Assembly: GCA_022710725.1 (NCBI GenBank)
Contig: JAKLGK010000008.1
Location: 124,001 to 188,000, forward strand
From: Verrucomicrobiota bacterium
Lineage (GTDB): Bacteria; Verrucomicrobiota; Kiritimatiellia; CAIQIC01; JAGNIJ01
Direction of reading: 5' to 3'
DNA: 64,000 bases
The notes under the pieces were generated by a model, which was not told the origin of the DNA, ran no database searches, and saw only the letters and a list, made by a program, of their open reading frames with translations. Shown here piece by piece: positions 25,326-34,570 of this stretch (position 1 is the first letter of the stretch; every line of letters begins with the position of its first letter). The translations under genes were made by a program, and so were the position numbers.

Positions 25326-27740
25326 ATGCGGGCGATTCATGCGGGGCTGGTAGTCGGGATGCTGGCGGCCGGGGTGACGGCCCGCGCGCAATCCGTTACG
25401 CCGTTGTTCCTCGGCGGGCTCCAGCCGGGCGTCACGCCGGTCCATGCCATCGCGGTGGATACCAACCGCGGACAGGTTCTGGTCGGCGGCCGGTTCAGCT
25501 ACCTGTCCGGCGCGCCCGCGGCCGGCCTTGGGATCCTGAACATGGACGGCTCGGTGTCGACCGTGTACGTGTCGCCACCGCCCCCGACAGGCACGATCCT
25601 GGCGGCGGCCTTCGACGCGCCGCGCGGCCGATACTTCTTCGCGGGCTCGATCAGCAACCCGGCGGCGGACCGGGCCTACCTCGGCGTGGCGTATGTCACG
25701 CAAGGTGTCGGGCGGGTGGAGTACTGGGCGGGCACGGAGCCGGGCGGGCACATCCGCGCGATGGCGCAGCACGGGAACCACCTCTGGGTGGGCGGCGCGT
25801 TCACGAGCTTTGCCGGCGTGGCGCGGCAGAACCTGGCGCAGCTCTCCGCGCTGACCGGCGAGCCGACCGACTTCAACCTGCCCGCGAGTTCGACGGTCAC
25901 GGTTTTTTCCGTGCTGGGCGACGACACGCTGCTGGTCGGCGGCGCATTCACGAATATCGGCACCGAGCCGCGCCAGGGCCTGGCGCGGCTGCATCCGTCC
26001 ACCGGTGCGCTCGACACCAACTATGCAGGCCGGTTCCAGGGCGGGCCGGTGTACGCCATCGCCCCGGCGCGTTCCAACGTGTATGTCGGCGGGCTGTTCA
26101 CCAGCGTGGCGAACCAGGCCTGCGGTCGGATTGCCAAGCTGGATGCGCTGACGGGGGCGCGCGACCTGACCGCAACCGGTGGGGCTGTCGGCGTGGGCGC
26201 GATCTACACGATCGTCCCGGCCGGCAACGACCATCTGCTCGTCGGCGGCAGTTTCCTGAATTACAGCGGCAACGGCCAGCGCTACTTGGCCTTGGTCGGA
26301 ACCAACCTCGACCCGATCGCCGCCTTCACGGCCGGGGTGAACGGGATCGTCCACGCGGCCGCCGCCCTTTCTTCGACCAGCGCGCTGGTCTCCGGGCGGT
26401 TCACGCAGTACCAGGACCATCCCGCGCTGGGCCTCGTGGAAATCCTGTCGGAGTCGTGGCGGCGGCATCCGATCTTCAGCGGGTCCGTCGGAGGGCCGGG
26501 CGAAGTGTACGCCCTGGCGGAACTGCCGGACGGGACGGTCGCCGTGGGCGGGACGTTCTACGACATCGGGGGGGAGCCGACCCGGAACCTCGCGCGGCTC
26601 TACCCGAACGGGACGCTGTGCCAGGCGTTCGTGACCAACGGGCCGAACGGCCGGGTGTACGCCCTGGCGCCGGCGGTACACGGGGCGGACACCCAGCGCG
26701 TGTTCTACGCGGGCGGCGCGTTCACCAGCGTCGGCGACCGCGCGGTCGGGCGCCTGACGCGGTACGAGTTCACGGCCGTGGCGGGCCAGTACGTCCTGAC
26801 CACGAGCGTCCTGCCGCATTGCGACGGAGACGTGCGGGCCCTGGCGACCAGCACCAGCCATCTCTATGCCGGGGGCTCGTTCGAGAGCGTGGCTGGAATC
26901 ACCAATCACGAGCACATGATGGGTTGTGTTCATGGCTCCCTTGCGCCGGACCCGGCCTTCGCGAGCCAGCCCGGCTCCGTATTGGTCGCGGTCCTGGTGG
27001 ACACGAACCTCTTCCTGGGCGGCTCGATCTACAACGAGGAGGCCATGTGGTTCGACGGGTTCGTGCGCAAGGTCAGCGCCGCGGACGGCGCGCCGACGGC
27101 CGGCTTCAATGCGCCGACGCCCAACGCGCCGGTCGGGACGCTGTGGCTGTCCGACACGAGCCTCTACGCGGGCGGCGATTTCACGATCATCGGTCCATAC
27201 TCGGCCAACTACCTGGCGCGCTTCCACACGGGAACCGGCGCCCGGGATGCGACGTACGCCATGCACGCGGACGCCTCGGTCTACGCCCTGGCCGGCACGA
27301 CCCAGTCCCTGTACGCAGGCGGCTACTTCACGTCGTTCAATACCACGAGTCGCCTGCGCGTCGCCCGGTTCGATGCGGCGAGCGGGCAGTTGCAGTCCGG
27401 CTACTCCAATATTTTCGACGGCCAGGTCAACGCGCTGCTCTCGCAGGGCTCGCGCCTGTGGGCCGGCGGCCAGTTCAGCGCCGCCGGCGGGCAGCCGGCC
27501 GCGAGCCTGGCGCTCCTGGGCTGGCCGCAGCTCGCATACCTGCGCCAGACCCCGGCAGGATTCGAACTCGCGATCGCCGGCGCGCCCGGCCAGACAGGCA
27601 CCGTGGAACAGGCCGCGGATTTGAACGCGCAGGACTGGAGCGCTCATGGCTCCTATGCCCTGGGCCCTGACGAAAACCAGGTTGTCGCCGTGGTCACCAA
27701 TCCGGCGGCCAACCGTTTCTATCGCGCGCGCGGGGAGTAG
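25326..27740 (+). CDS. Secreted delta-60-repeat beta-propeller protein
   Basis: An 804-residue exported protein with a signal peptide (MRAIHAGLVVGMLAAGVTARAQ). The body is built from at least ten repeats of the type VYAIAPARSNVYVGGLFTSV...RIAKLDALTG, the delta-60/DUF5122 pattern, forming one or two propellers. The last about 65 residues (TVEQAADLNAQDWSAHGSY, ending NRFYRARGE) are the C-terminal domain shared by other secreted proteins here. There are no catalytic motifs; an adhesive or structural surface role is likely. It is convergent with the gene at 27745, with only four bases between stop codons. Confidence 0.8.
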   Translation: MRAIHAGLVVGMLAAGVTARAQSVTPLFLGGLQPGVTPVHAIAVDTNRGQVLVGGRFSYLSGAPAAGLGILNMDGSVSTVYVSPPPPTGTILAAAFDAPRGRYFFAGSISNPAADRAYLGVAYVTQGVGRVEYWAGTEPGGHIRAMAQHGNHLWVGGAFTSFAGVARQNLAQLSALTGEPTDFNLPASSTVTVFSVLGDDTLLVGGAFTNIGTEPRQGLARLHPSTGALDTNYAGRFQGGPVYAIAPARSNVYVGGLFTSVANQACGRIAKLDALTGARDLTATGGAVGVGAIYTIVPAGNDHLLVGGSFLNYSGNGQRYLALVGTNLDPIAAFTAGVNGIVHAAAALSSTSALVSGRFTQYQDHPALGLVEILSESWRRHPIFSGSVGGPGEVYALAELPDGTVAVGGTFYDIGGEPTRNLARLYPNGTLCQAFVTNGPNGRVYALAPAVHGADTQRVFYAGGAFTSVGDRAVGRLTRYEFTAVAGQYVLTTSVLPHCDGDVRALATSTSHLYAGGSFESVAGITNHEHMMGCVHGSLAPDPAFASQPGSVLVAVLVDTNLFLGGSIYNEEAMWFDGFVRKVSAADGAPTAGFNAPTPNAPVGTLWLSDTSLYAGGDFTIIGPYSANYLARFHTGTGARDATYAMHADASVYALAGTTQSLYAGGYFTSFNTTSRLRVARFDAASGQLQSGYSNIFDGQVNALLSQGSRLWAGGQFSAAGGQPAASLALLGWPQLAYLRQTPAGFELAIAGAPGQTGTVEQAADLNAQDWSAHGSYALGPDENQVVAVVTNPAANRFYRARGE

Positions 27741-27744
27741 GCCG

Positions 27745-28395
27745 CTACTTGCGGAGCCGGATGGCGATCCGGCCGTCCTCGACGCGGAGGTCTTCGATCC
27801 CGGCGGCGAAGGTCTTCCAGAAATCCTGGTCCCCGCCGGCTTCGTCCAGCAGGTTGACGTCCTTCATCCCCCCGAGCCACGCGGCGGGCAGCGGGATGCC
27901 CATGACGCTCAAGCCCTGGAACACGACCTCCGGTTTTTCGCCGGAGAGGCGGATCTTCAAGCCCGCCTTGACGCGCAGGGTGCGGCCGCCGAACACGGGG
28001 AAGTCCTCGTCCAGCGGGATCAAAAGTTTGGCGCTCACCAGGTTTTCCGACAGGTCGATCGCCAGCTTGTCCGCGAGGTCGGTGTTTTTCGCGAGCAGGG
28101 CGTTCAGTTCCTTTTCGGTGATCCGGATCGTGCGTTCCGCTCCCTCCTCGCTGTACGGCTCGGGCTCCAGCGCCGCGGCGGCGGCGTTGGTGGCCGTGAA
28201 ATCCAGCCGCTCCAGCTTGGCCTCGAGCGCCTGCTCCTCGCGCGCGTTCAGTGTCACCGGTCTGAACGCCGACGGGAAATAGATGGCGCGGAAGACCAGG
28301 AAGCTGATCGCGACCGTCAGCACGACGGCGGCCAGCACGATCAGCAGGACCTGGAGGCACCCGAACCGCCTTCCCGCTTTGGATCTCTCGTTCAC
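27745..28395 (-). CDS. Membrane-anchored periplasmic protein, unknown function
   Basis: A 216-residue protein with one N-terminal membrane segment (LQVLLIVLAAVVLTVAISFL) and an extracytoplasmic domain of about 180 residues. That domain contains RTIRITEKELNALLAKN and GRTLRVKAGLKIRLSGEKP, reminiscent of lipid-binding AsmA/LEA- or YpmS-like beta-domains. The start is a GTG at 28395 with AGGGG seven bases upstream; a longer open frame runs through the upstream glycosyltransferase and is rejected. It lies 32 bases after that gene and is probably in its operon. Confidence 0.7.
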   Translation of the reverse strand: MNERSKAGRRFGCLQVLLIVLAAVVLTVAISFLVFRAIYFPSAFRPVTLNAREEQALEAKLERLDFTATNAAAAALEPEPYSEEGAERTIRITEKELNALLAKNTDLADKLAIDLSENLVSAKLLIPLDEDFPVFGGRTLRVKAGLKIRLSGEKPEVVFQGLSVMGIPLPAAWLGGMKDVNLLDEAGGDQDFWKTFAAGIEDLRVEDGRIAIRLRK

Positions 28396-28427
28396 GGATT
28401 CCCCTTTATGTCCTTGGCGCCTTCTGT

Positions 28428-29507
28428 TCAACCCGCCAGCAGCGACGCAAGGTGGTTGCGCAGCTCGGCGGCCAGGTCGCGCTGCTCGTAGCGGGCGAGC
28501 CGCTCGCGCTGGCCCTTCAGCACGGCCCCGCGCAGCGACGCGTCGCGGACCAGCCGGCCCATCATTTCGGCCACGAGATCGAACCGCTTTTCGCGGAACA
28601 GCACGCCCGCGCCGTCGAGCGTGCCCGGCACGGCGGCCGCGGCGTAGGCCAGCACGGGGACATCGTGGACCAGGCTCTCGATCAGGGGGATGCAGAATCC
28701 CTCGTGCTCGCTCATGCACAGGAAAAGCCGCGCCGACTTGTAGCAGGCGTTCAGCTCGTCCTGCCGGACCGATCCGATCAGCTCGACGTTCTGGAGCCGC
28801 AGGTCGCGCATCATCGTCAGCAGCAGCGCGTGGTACTGCTCGACACCGGCGAAGGAGCCCGCGTGGATGAAGCGCGAGGCGGGCTCGACATAGCGCTGGA
28901 AGTAGTGAAAGGCCGCGAGGCCATCTTCGAGGCGCTTGTTGGGCACGCAGCGGCCGACGAAGAGGACATTGACCAGGCCATCGTCGTACTTCTTGAGCAC
29001 GCCGCGGTCCGCCTCGCCGCGCAGGCGCGCGAGGTCAAGGACGAGCGGCAGGACGCCGGCCGGGCCGTAGCCCCAGGACTCCAGCTCGTCCGCGTTGAAC
29101 CGGCTGTCGGCGAGGACGACGGAGGCCGCGCCGGCGAGGCGCTTGGCCTGCTCGCGGCCCTTTGCGAGGTGGTGGGCGATCTGTTCCTGGATGCCGCGGA
29201 AATAGTCGGGCGGGGTGATGTTGTGGTAGAGGAGCGCCTTGTGGCAGGGGAGCTCGGCGAAGAGGTCGTTGACCGGCGAGCCGATGGAAAGGTGCAGGAA
29301 GGCGATGTCGTCCGGCCGGAAGGACTCCTTCGCGCCGGCGACATCGCGGGCCTCGCCGCGCAGCTCCGGCAGGATGCGGCGGGCCTCGCAGAAGATGTCC
29401 GAATCGAAACCCCAGGAGCGGAAGATGCCGCGCAGGACCAGCGCCTCGTTGCTGATCGCGTCGCCGTAGCTGAACCCGGCGACGAGTTGGTGGATGGCGC
29501 GCTTCAT
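28428..29507 (-). CDS. GT4-type glycosyltransferase
   Basis: A 359-residue GT-B fold enzyme that should transfer a sugar from a nucleotide donor, probably in surface polysaccharide assembly. Seen are VNVLFVGRCVPNKRLEDGL (start of the donor domain), VELIGSVRQDELNACYKSA and the EX7E-type motif SEHEGFCIPLIESL. No signal peptide; it is likely a peripheral cytoplasmic protein. Its partner at 29749 lies upstream on the same strand, separated by a 241-base gap that contains a long perfect palindrome. Confidence 0.87.
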   Translation of the reverse strand: MKRAIHQLVAGFSYGDAISNEALVLRGIFRSWGFDSDIFCEARRILPELRGEARDVAGAKESFRPDDIAFLHLSIGSPVNDLFAELPCHKALLYHNITPPDYFRGIQEQIAHHLAKGREQAKRLAGAASVVLADSRFNADELESWGYGPAGVLPLVLDLARLRGEADRGVLKKYDDGLVNVLFVGRCVPNKRLEDGLAAFHYFQRYVEPASRFIHAGSFAGVEQYHALLLTMMRDLRLQNVELIGSVRQDELNACYKSARLFLCMSEHEGFCIPLIESLVHDVPVLAYAAAAVPGTLDGAGVLFREKRFDLVAEMMGRLVRDASLRGAVLKGQRERLARYEQRDLAAELRNHLASLLAG

Positions 29508-29636
29508 GCTGCCGGGGATATAGCACAGGTGGGCGGCGCCGCGCAATTGTGGCGGCGCCGGCCGCGAGCCGCACGCGCCTGTCCGTCCGGAAAAAAACGA
29601 CCGGGCGCTTCGCGCGGCCCCGGATCCATGCGCCGG

Positions 29637-29672
29637 CGCAGATATCACAGTTTATAAACTGTGATATCTGCG
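29637..29672. repeat. 36-bp perfect palindrome (TATCACAGTTTA family, copy 1)
   Basis: A self-complementary sequence centred on GTTTATAAAC, with half-site CGCAGATATCACAGTTTA and its exact inverse. It lies between two minus-strand glycosyltransferase genes. The 24-base core recurs at 43432-43459, 43512-43535 and 51928-51951. There is no T-run, so it is not a typical terminator. Confidence 0.97.
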
Positions 29673-29748
29673 GATTTCGGGGAGGATGGCGCCTGGATCG
29701 GGAGGAAGGAACGTCCACGGATTCGAGCGCGCGGGGTGAGGCCGGCGA

Positions 29749-30927
29749 TTACCCGCCATCCAGCACGGCCAAGAAACGCGCCTGGATCGCCGTCCGGGAG
29801 TATTCGCGCAACACATAACTCCGCCCGGCCGCGCCCATGCGCTGGCGGAGTTCGGGCCGGCGCAGCAGCAGCAGCAGTTCCTGCTCGAAGTCCGGGTAGT
29901 GCCGGAACCACAATCCGCCGTTGCTTCTCCGGCACTGCCAGCGCAAGACCTCGCCCCCCGCGTGGACGAGCGCCGGCGCGCCGGCCAGCCAGGCCTCCAG
30001 CAGCACGATGCCCAGGCTTTCGTTGACCGACGGATGAATGAACGCCACGGCCCCCGCCATGGCCTCGCGCTTTTCGCGGTCGGAGACGAAGCCGACATCC
30101 AGGATGTACGGCTCCAATTCCGCAGGGGCTTCGATCGGGCCGCTGCCGGTGAACACGAGCCGCACGTCCTCACCCGTCCGCTCGCGGAACGCGTGCAGGT
30201 ACTCGCACAGCAGCGGCGTGCCTTTGCCCCCTTCGCGCCGGCCGCTGTAGATCACGTAGGGGCGATCCAATCCATGCGCTCGCGCAAACGCGGCCGGATC
30301 GGCCTCGAAAGGCTCGATGTCCATCCCGACCACCGCGCCTTTTTCGCCGGGGAGATGGAACAGCCGCCGGGCCAGGTCGCGCTCGGGCTCGGTGTTGAAG
30401 GCGAATCCGCCCACCGCGCCGAACAGCTCCTTCATGATTTCGAGATAGGCGAAGGGCTCGTCGTGAAGGCAGGGGACCAGGATGGTTTTCCGCGGGTGGA
30501 CTTGCGCCGAAAAAAACGACAGGCCAAACAGATAGGGGCCGGCCAGGATGCGGTCGTAGTCGGTGTTGCGCAGGTGATCGAGCAGGGCGCGGCTGTTGAC
30601 GGAGTTCCGGATCCACGCGCGTTCGTCCTCCGGCGTGAACGCGCCGCGCTGGCTGATGGCCTGCTGGATGCGGAGGAACGCGGCGACATCCCGGTCGGCG
30701 TCCACGGGAAAGAACCGGACATCCAGGTTTCCCACGCGGCGCGCCCCGGGCGGGACCGTGTTTTCCCACGTGAAATGACTGGTGGCGCAGGTGGTCAGGA
30801 TGGTCACCTGCCGGCCATCGTCCGCCGCCAGCTCGGCGAGGCGCTTCAGCAGGGTTTCCGCGCCCCCCACCGTCCCCGCTTCCGAAAAACGGGGACTCAC
30901 CACGGCAATGCTTTGCGCGCGCGCCAT
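29749..30927 (-). CDS. GT4-type glycosyltransferase
   Basis: A 392-residue GT-B glycosyltransferase. The N-terminal Rossmann domain begins SIAVVSPRFSEAGTVGGAET, with the Gly-rich acceptor loop. The donor domain has VIYSGRREGGKGTPLLCEYL and HPSVNESLGIVLLEAWLAG, the nucleotide-sugar-binding Glu motif. It lacks a signal peptide. The start at 30927 (ATG) has only a weak Shine-Dalgarno; a TTG twelve codons upstream is possible. With the gene at 28428 it likely builds a surface glycan; donor and acceptor are unknown. Confidence 0.87.
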   Translation of the reverse strand: MARAQSIAVVSPRFSEAGTVGGAETLLKRLAELAADDGRQVTILTTCATSHFTWENTVPPGARRVGNLDVRFFPVDADRDVAAFLRIQQAISQRGAFTPEDERAWIRNSVNSRALLDHLRNTDYDRILAGPYLFGLSFFSAQVHPRKTILVPCLHDEPFAYLEIMKELFGAVGGFAFNTEPERDLARRLFHLPGEKGAVVGMDIEPFEADPAAFARAHGLDRPYVIYSGRREGGKGTPLLCEYLHAFRERTGEDVRLVFTGSGPIEAPAELEPYILDVGFVSDREKREAMAGAVAFIHPSVNESLGIVLLEAWLAGAPALVHAGGEVLRWQCRRSNGGLWFRHYPDFEQELLLLLRRPELRQRMGAAGRSYVLREYSRTAIQARFLAVLDGG

Positions 30928-31027
30928 GGACCCACTGTAGAGAAAAGCCGCCCCTCCCGCCAATGTGAAAATAGCTCGCCATGCGGCAAAATTAGAAAAA
31001 CGTTCCGCCTAAACACACGAGGCGCCC

Positions 31028-31538
31028 ATGAACCAGCACGAACCGTGGCGAATCTCTCGGGGGATGGCGTTCGTGGCGGCGGTTTTTCTTCTGGCGGGGC
31101 CGGCGGCGGCCGAGGTGGAGGTGACGTTCGTGACGTTGATTGCGACCAATCCCCCGGCGAATCTGTACTCGCCGCCCAGCGGAGGATCTTCATTCTGCGT
31201 CGGCTTCAGCGATACCTGGTCGGCCGGCGCGGCCCGTGAGATCTACGTGGTGCCCACCACCGCCATCCAAGGAAGCGCGAACAAGGTCACCCTGGTTTTC
31301 CCGACGAATACGGGATTCCATACCCTCCCGCGGCCGCCGGGACGGCCTCGGGCCGGCTCGTGCTGGGCTCCCCGCGCCCGAGCGTCACGCGGTTGGAGGA
31401 TTCCACGGATCTCACGGACTGGAGCCCGGTCGCCGGCGCGGTGCAGGCCTCTCCCGAAGGCCCCGGGTCGCGTCCATTCCTGGCCAGCATGCCGGCGGGA
31501 AAACCGCGGCGCTTTTCCTCGCCCGCTCCGTGGAGTAA
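31028..31538 (+). pseudogene. Frameshifted secreted-protein gene with the shared C-terminal domain
   Basis: The first frame encodes a signal peptide (RISRGMAFVAAVFLLAGPAA) and a short beta-rich segment up to about 31335 (KVTLVFPTNTGFHTL). The sequence then continues in a second frame (RLVLGSPRPSVTRLEDSTD, then LTDWSPVAGAVQ) to about 31510. It ends in a third frame as RFFLARSVE with stop at 31536-31538. Two small indels reconstruct a protein of about 169 residues ending in the W...FYR-type domain. The N-terminal segment alone could still be made as a truncated exported peptide. Confidence 0.65.
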
Positions 31539-31746
31539 GCGATTCGATGTCCGTCCGAGGCCGGCTTCCCGACCGAGCCCTTTTCAAGATGCCCACGCGC
31601 CTGGACGAAGCCGGGGTCGCCTGCAAACCGCATTCGGACCGGAATATTTTTGAGCCGGCGCTTGTATCCTCCCCGCGAATGATCATAATGAGCCCCGGGT
31701 AAACGCGGACCGGGCCTTGCGGAATATCGCCCGGGGATGGCCGGCG

Positions 31747-32922
31747 GTGGACGACTTTCTGGTTTTCGAAAACGTCTCGAAAAGTTTCGGCAAGGTGCGG
31801 GCGGCGGCGGACGTATCGCTGACCATCCGCCGCGGGGAGTTTTTTTCCCTGCTCGGCCCGAGCGGCTGCGGCAAGACCACGCTGCTGCGGATCCTGGCCG
31901 GGTTCGAGAGCCCGGACAGCGGGCGCGTCCTGCTGAACGGGCGGGACATCACGCAGCTCGCGCCGAACGAGCGCAAGGTCAACACCATCTTCCAGAGCTA
32001 CGCCCTCTTCCCGCACCTGACCGTCGCGCAGAACATCGCGTTCGGCCCGCAGATCGCCGGCTGGCCCCGCGCGCAGATCCGCGAGGAGGTGGACAAGATG
32101 CTCCACCTCGTCCAGCTCACGGACCAGGCCCACAAGCGGCCCGACCTGCTGAGCGGCGGGCAGAAGCAGCGCGTCGCCATCGCGCGCGCGCTGATCAACA
32201 AGCCCCAGGTGCTGCTGCTGGACGAGCCGCTCGCCGCGCTGGACCTGAAGCTGCGCCAGCGGATGCTGATCGAGCTGGACCTGATCCACGACGAGGTCGG
32301 CATCACGTTCGTGTACGTCACGCACGACCAGGGCGAGGCCATGAGCCTGAGCGACCGCATCGCGGTGATGGACAAGGGCCGCATCGAGCAGATCGGCACG
32401 CCGGCCCAGATCTACGAGGCCCCGCGCACGAGCTTCGTGGCGGCGTTCATCGGCGACACGAATTTCTTCGAGGGGCAGGTGGTCGAGCTGCTCGGCGGCG
32501 ACTACAGCCGGCTGACGGTCGAGGGCTTCCCGTCGGTCGAGTGCTTCAACGACAACAAGCTGAACGTCGGCGACCTGGTCTACCTGAGCATCCGGCCGGA
32601 GAAGTTCCGCATCTCGCGGGAGAGGCCCGAGCCCGCGCCGCACGTCAACGCCGTCCAGGGCCGCGTGGCGGACGTGATCTACTTGGGCTCGCTGACGAAG
32701 TACTGGGTGCGCGTGCAGGACTACCGCATCGCAGTCTGGCGGCCGGCGAGCCGCTTCCTGCTGGACGAGAACCCGATCACGTGGAACGACGAGGTCTGGA
32801 TCTCGTGGCACGGCGACGACAGCTTCATGCTCGAGCGGTACAGCGAGTCGGACGAGAAGCTGATGGAGGCGCCGCCGGAGCAGGTGGGCGACCCCAACGG
32901 CCACGGGGCGGCGAAGCCATGA
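31747..32922 (+). CDS. potA: Polyamine-type ABC transporter ATP-binding protein
   Basis: The ATPase of a spermidine/putrescine-type importer. The 391-residue product has Walker A GPSGCGKTTLLR, signature LSGGQKQRVAIARAL, Walker B LLLDEPLAAL, the switch His in YVTHDQGEAMSLSD, and a C-terminal TOBE domain (VNAVQGRVADVIYLGS). The GTG at 31747 is preferred because GGGGATGG lies upstream; a TTG at 31717 is an alternative. It is the first gene of potABCD: its stop overlaps the potB start (ATGA). A 3' extension of about 20 residues after the TOBE domain is unremarkable. Confidence 0.93.
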   Translation: MDDFLVFENVSKSFGKVRAAADVSLTIRRGEFFSLLGPSGCGKTTLLRILAGFESPDSGRVLLNGRDITQLAPNERKVNTIFQSYALFPHLTVAQNIAFGPQIAGWPRAQIREEVDKMLHLVQLTDQAHKRPDLLSGGQKQRVAIARALINKPQVLLLDEPLAALDLKLRQRMLIELDLIHDEVGITFVYVTHDQGEAMSLSDRIAVMDKGRIEQIGTPAQIYEAPRTSFVAAFIGDTNFFEGQVVELLGGDYSRLTVEGFPSVECFNDNKLNVGDLVYLSIRPEKFRISRERPEPAPHVNAVQGRVADVIYLGSLTKYWVRVQDYRIAVWRPASRFLLDENPITWNDEVWISWHGDDSFMLERYSESDEKLMEAPPEQVGDPNGHGAAKP

Positions 32923-33797
32923 CCCCGGCGCGCCGGGCCCGGTGGACGGAGGCGCTGGTGACGACGCCGTCGCTGGCCTGGCTGCTGGTGTTCTTCGTGG
33001 TGCCCACGGTGATCATCTTCGCGATCACGTTCAAGCCCGTGGACCTCTACGGCGGCATCGGGAAGGGCTGGACGCTGGACACGCTGAAGAGCCTGTTCAA
33101 TCCGAACTACCCGGCGATCGTGTGGCGGACGGTCTGGCTGAGCCTGGCGACGACGGCGGTCTGCCTGATCCTGGCCGTGCCGTGCGGCTACTACGTCGCG
33201 CGGTCCTCCGACCGGTGGCGCCAGATGCTCCTGCTGCTGATCATCCTGCCGTTCTGGACGAGCTTCCTGGTGCGCGTGTTCGCGTGGAAGGTGCTCCTGC
33301 ACCCGGAGGGCCCGCTCAAGCACGCGCTGGCGGCCGTCGGGCTGATCGGGCCGGACACGCTGCTGCTGTACAACGAGAAGGCGATCCTGCTGGTGATGGT
33401 CTACACGTTCCTGCCGTTCGCGATCCTGCCGATCTACGCCGCGGCGGAGAAGTTCGATTTCCGGCTGCTCGAGGCGGCGCGCGACCTCGGGGCGCGTCCG
33501 TTGCGGGCGTTCTGGAGCGTGTTCGTGCCGGGCATCCGGCGGGGGCTGCTGACGGCGGTCCTGGTGGTCTTCATCCCGGCGCTCGGGTCGTACGTGATCC
33601 CGGACATCGTCGGCGGGCCGAACAGCGAGATGATCGGGAACAAGATCGCGCAGCGCACGTTCAGCGACCGCAACCTGCCGCACGCCAGCGGGCTGTCGGC
33701 GTTCCTGACGCTGGGGGTGCTGCTCCCGCTGCTGCTGGTCCTGGCCCTGCAGCGGAAGAAGGGCGAGGAGGCCCCCTCGATGCAGGAGGTCTCGTGA
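32919..33797 (+). CDS. potB: Polyamine-type ABC transporter permease
   Basis: A 292-residue inner-membrane permease with about six hydrophobic segments and the EAA loop (LLEAARDLGARPLRAFWSVF) that docks on the ATPase. Its order in the operon and the proximity to PotC identify it as PotB-like. The ATG overlaps the potA stop, and its own stop overlaps the GTG of potC (GTGA), so the four genes are translationally coupled. Confidence 0.92.
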   Translation: MTPARRARWTEALVTTPSLAWLLVFFVVPTVIIFAITFKPVDLYGGIGKGWTLDTLKSLFNPNYPAIVWRTVWLSLATTAVCLILAVPCGYYVARSSDRWRQMLLLLIILPFWTSFLVRVFAWKVLLHPEGPLKHALAAVGLIGPDTLLLYNEKAILLVMVYTFLPFAILPIYAAAEKFDFRLLEAARDLGARPLRAFWSVFVPGIRRGLLTAVLVVFIPALGSYVIPDIVGGPNSEMIGNKIAQRTFSDRNLPHASGLSAFLTLGVLLPLLLVLALQRKKGEEAPSMQEVS

Positions 33798-34570
33798 AGC
33801 GCAGCGTCATCCCGCTGCTGACGACCCTGTTCGTGCTGGTGTTTTTCTACCTGCCGATCGTCGTGCTGGTGGTCAACTCGTTCAACGCCTCGCGGTTCGG
33901 CGGGACGTGGGAGGGCTCGACGCTGGAGTGGTACCGGATGCTCTTCCGCGAGACCAGCGTCTGGCGCGCGCTGCGCAACACGCTGATCATCGCCGTCGGG
34001 GCGACCTTCGCGTCGGTGGTCCTGGGCACGACCGCCGCCTTCGCCCTGCACCGCTACCACACGCGCCTGCAGCGGCTGCACTACACCCTGATCTACACGC
34101 CGCTGGTGGTCCCGGAGATCCTGATGGGCATGAGCCTGCTGCTCTTCTTCGTTGCCGCGGGGTTCGAGCTGGGGCTGTTCACGATCTTCCTCGCCCACAC
34201 GACGTTCTGCATCAGCTACGTGGCCATGGTCGTCCTCGCCCGGCTGCAGGACTTCGACTTCTCGATCATCGAGGCCGCGCAGGACCTGGGGGCGGGGTGG
34301 TGGACGACGGCGTGGCGCGTCCTGCTGCCGCTGCTGGCGCCGGGGCTCGCGGCGGGGGGGCTGCTGGCCTTCACGCTCTCGATCGACGACTTCGTCATCA
34401 CCTTCTTCGTGTCCGGGCCGGGCTCGACGACCCTGCCCGTGCGCATCTACAGCATGATCAAGCACAGCAAGAACATGCCCATGATCAACGCGCTGTCCGC
34501 GATCCTGCTGGTCGTCACTTTCGCGGCTGTATGGGGCAGCCAGCGGTTAACCAAGGAGAGCCACGCATGA
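33794..34570 (+). CDS. potC: Polyamine-type ABC transporter permease
   Basis: The second permease, 258 residues with six predicted membrane segments and the EAA loop IIEAAQDLGAGWWTTAWRVL. The GTG start at 33794 has an excellent AGGAGGT Shine-Dalgarno at 33784-33790, inside potB. The segment SIDDFVITFFVSGPGSTTLP is typical of PotC. The stop overlaps the potD start. Confidence 0.92.
   Translation: MKRSVIPLLTTLFVLVFFYLPIVVLVVNSFNASRFGGTWEGSTLEWYRMLFRETSVWRALRNTLIIAVGATFASVVLGTTAAFALHRYHTRLQRLHYTLIYTPLVVPEILMGMSLLLFFVAAGFELGLFTIFLAHTTFCISYVAMVVLARLQDFDFSIIEAAQDLGAGWWTTAWRVLLPLLAPGLAAGGLLAFTLSIDDFVITFFVSGPGSTTLPVRIYSMIKHSKNMPMINALSAILLVVTFAAVWGSQRLTKESHA

Noticed and set aside
28396..28719. Longer start for the membrane-anchored protein at 27745
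   Set aside because: The extension runs antiparallel-shadow style through the glycosyltransferase gene; the GTG with a good ribosome site directly precedes the membrane segment.
29637..29672. Palindrome considered as a Rho-independent terminator or a dif site
   Set aside because: There is no T-run on either side, and four identical copies in the window are incompatible with a single chromosome-dimer resolution site; the sequence does not resemble known dif arms.
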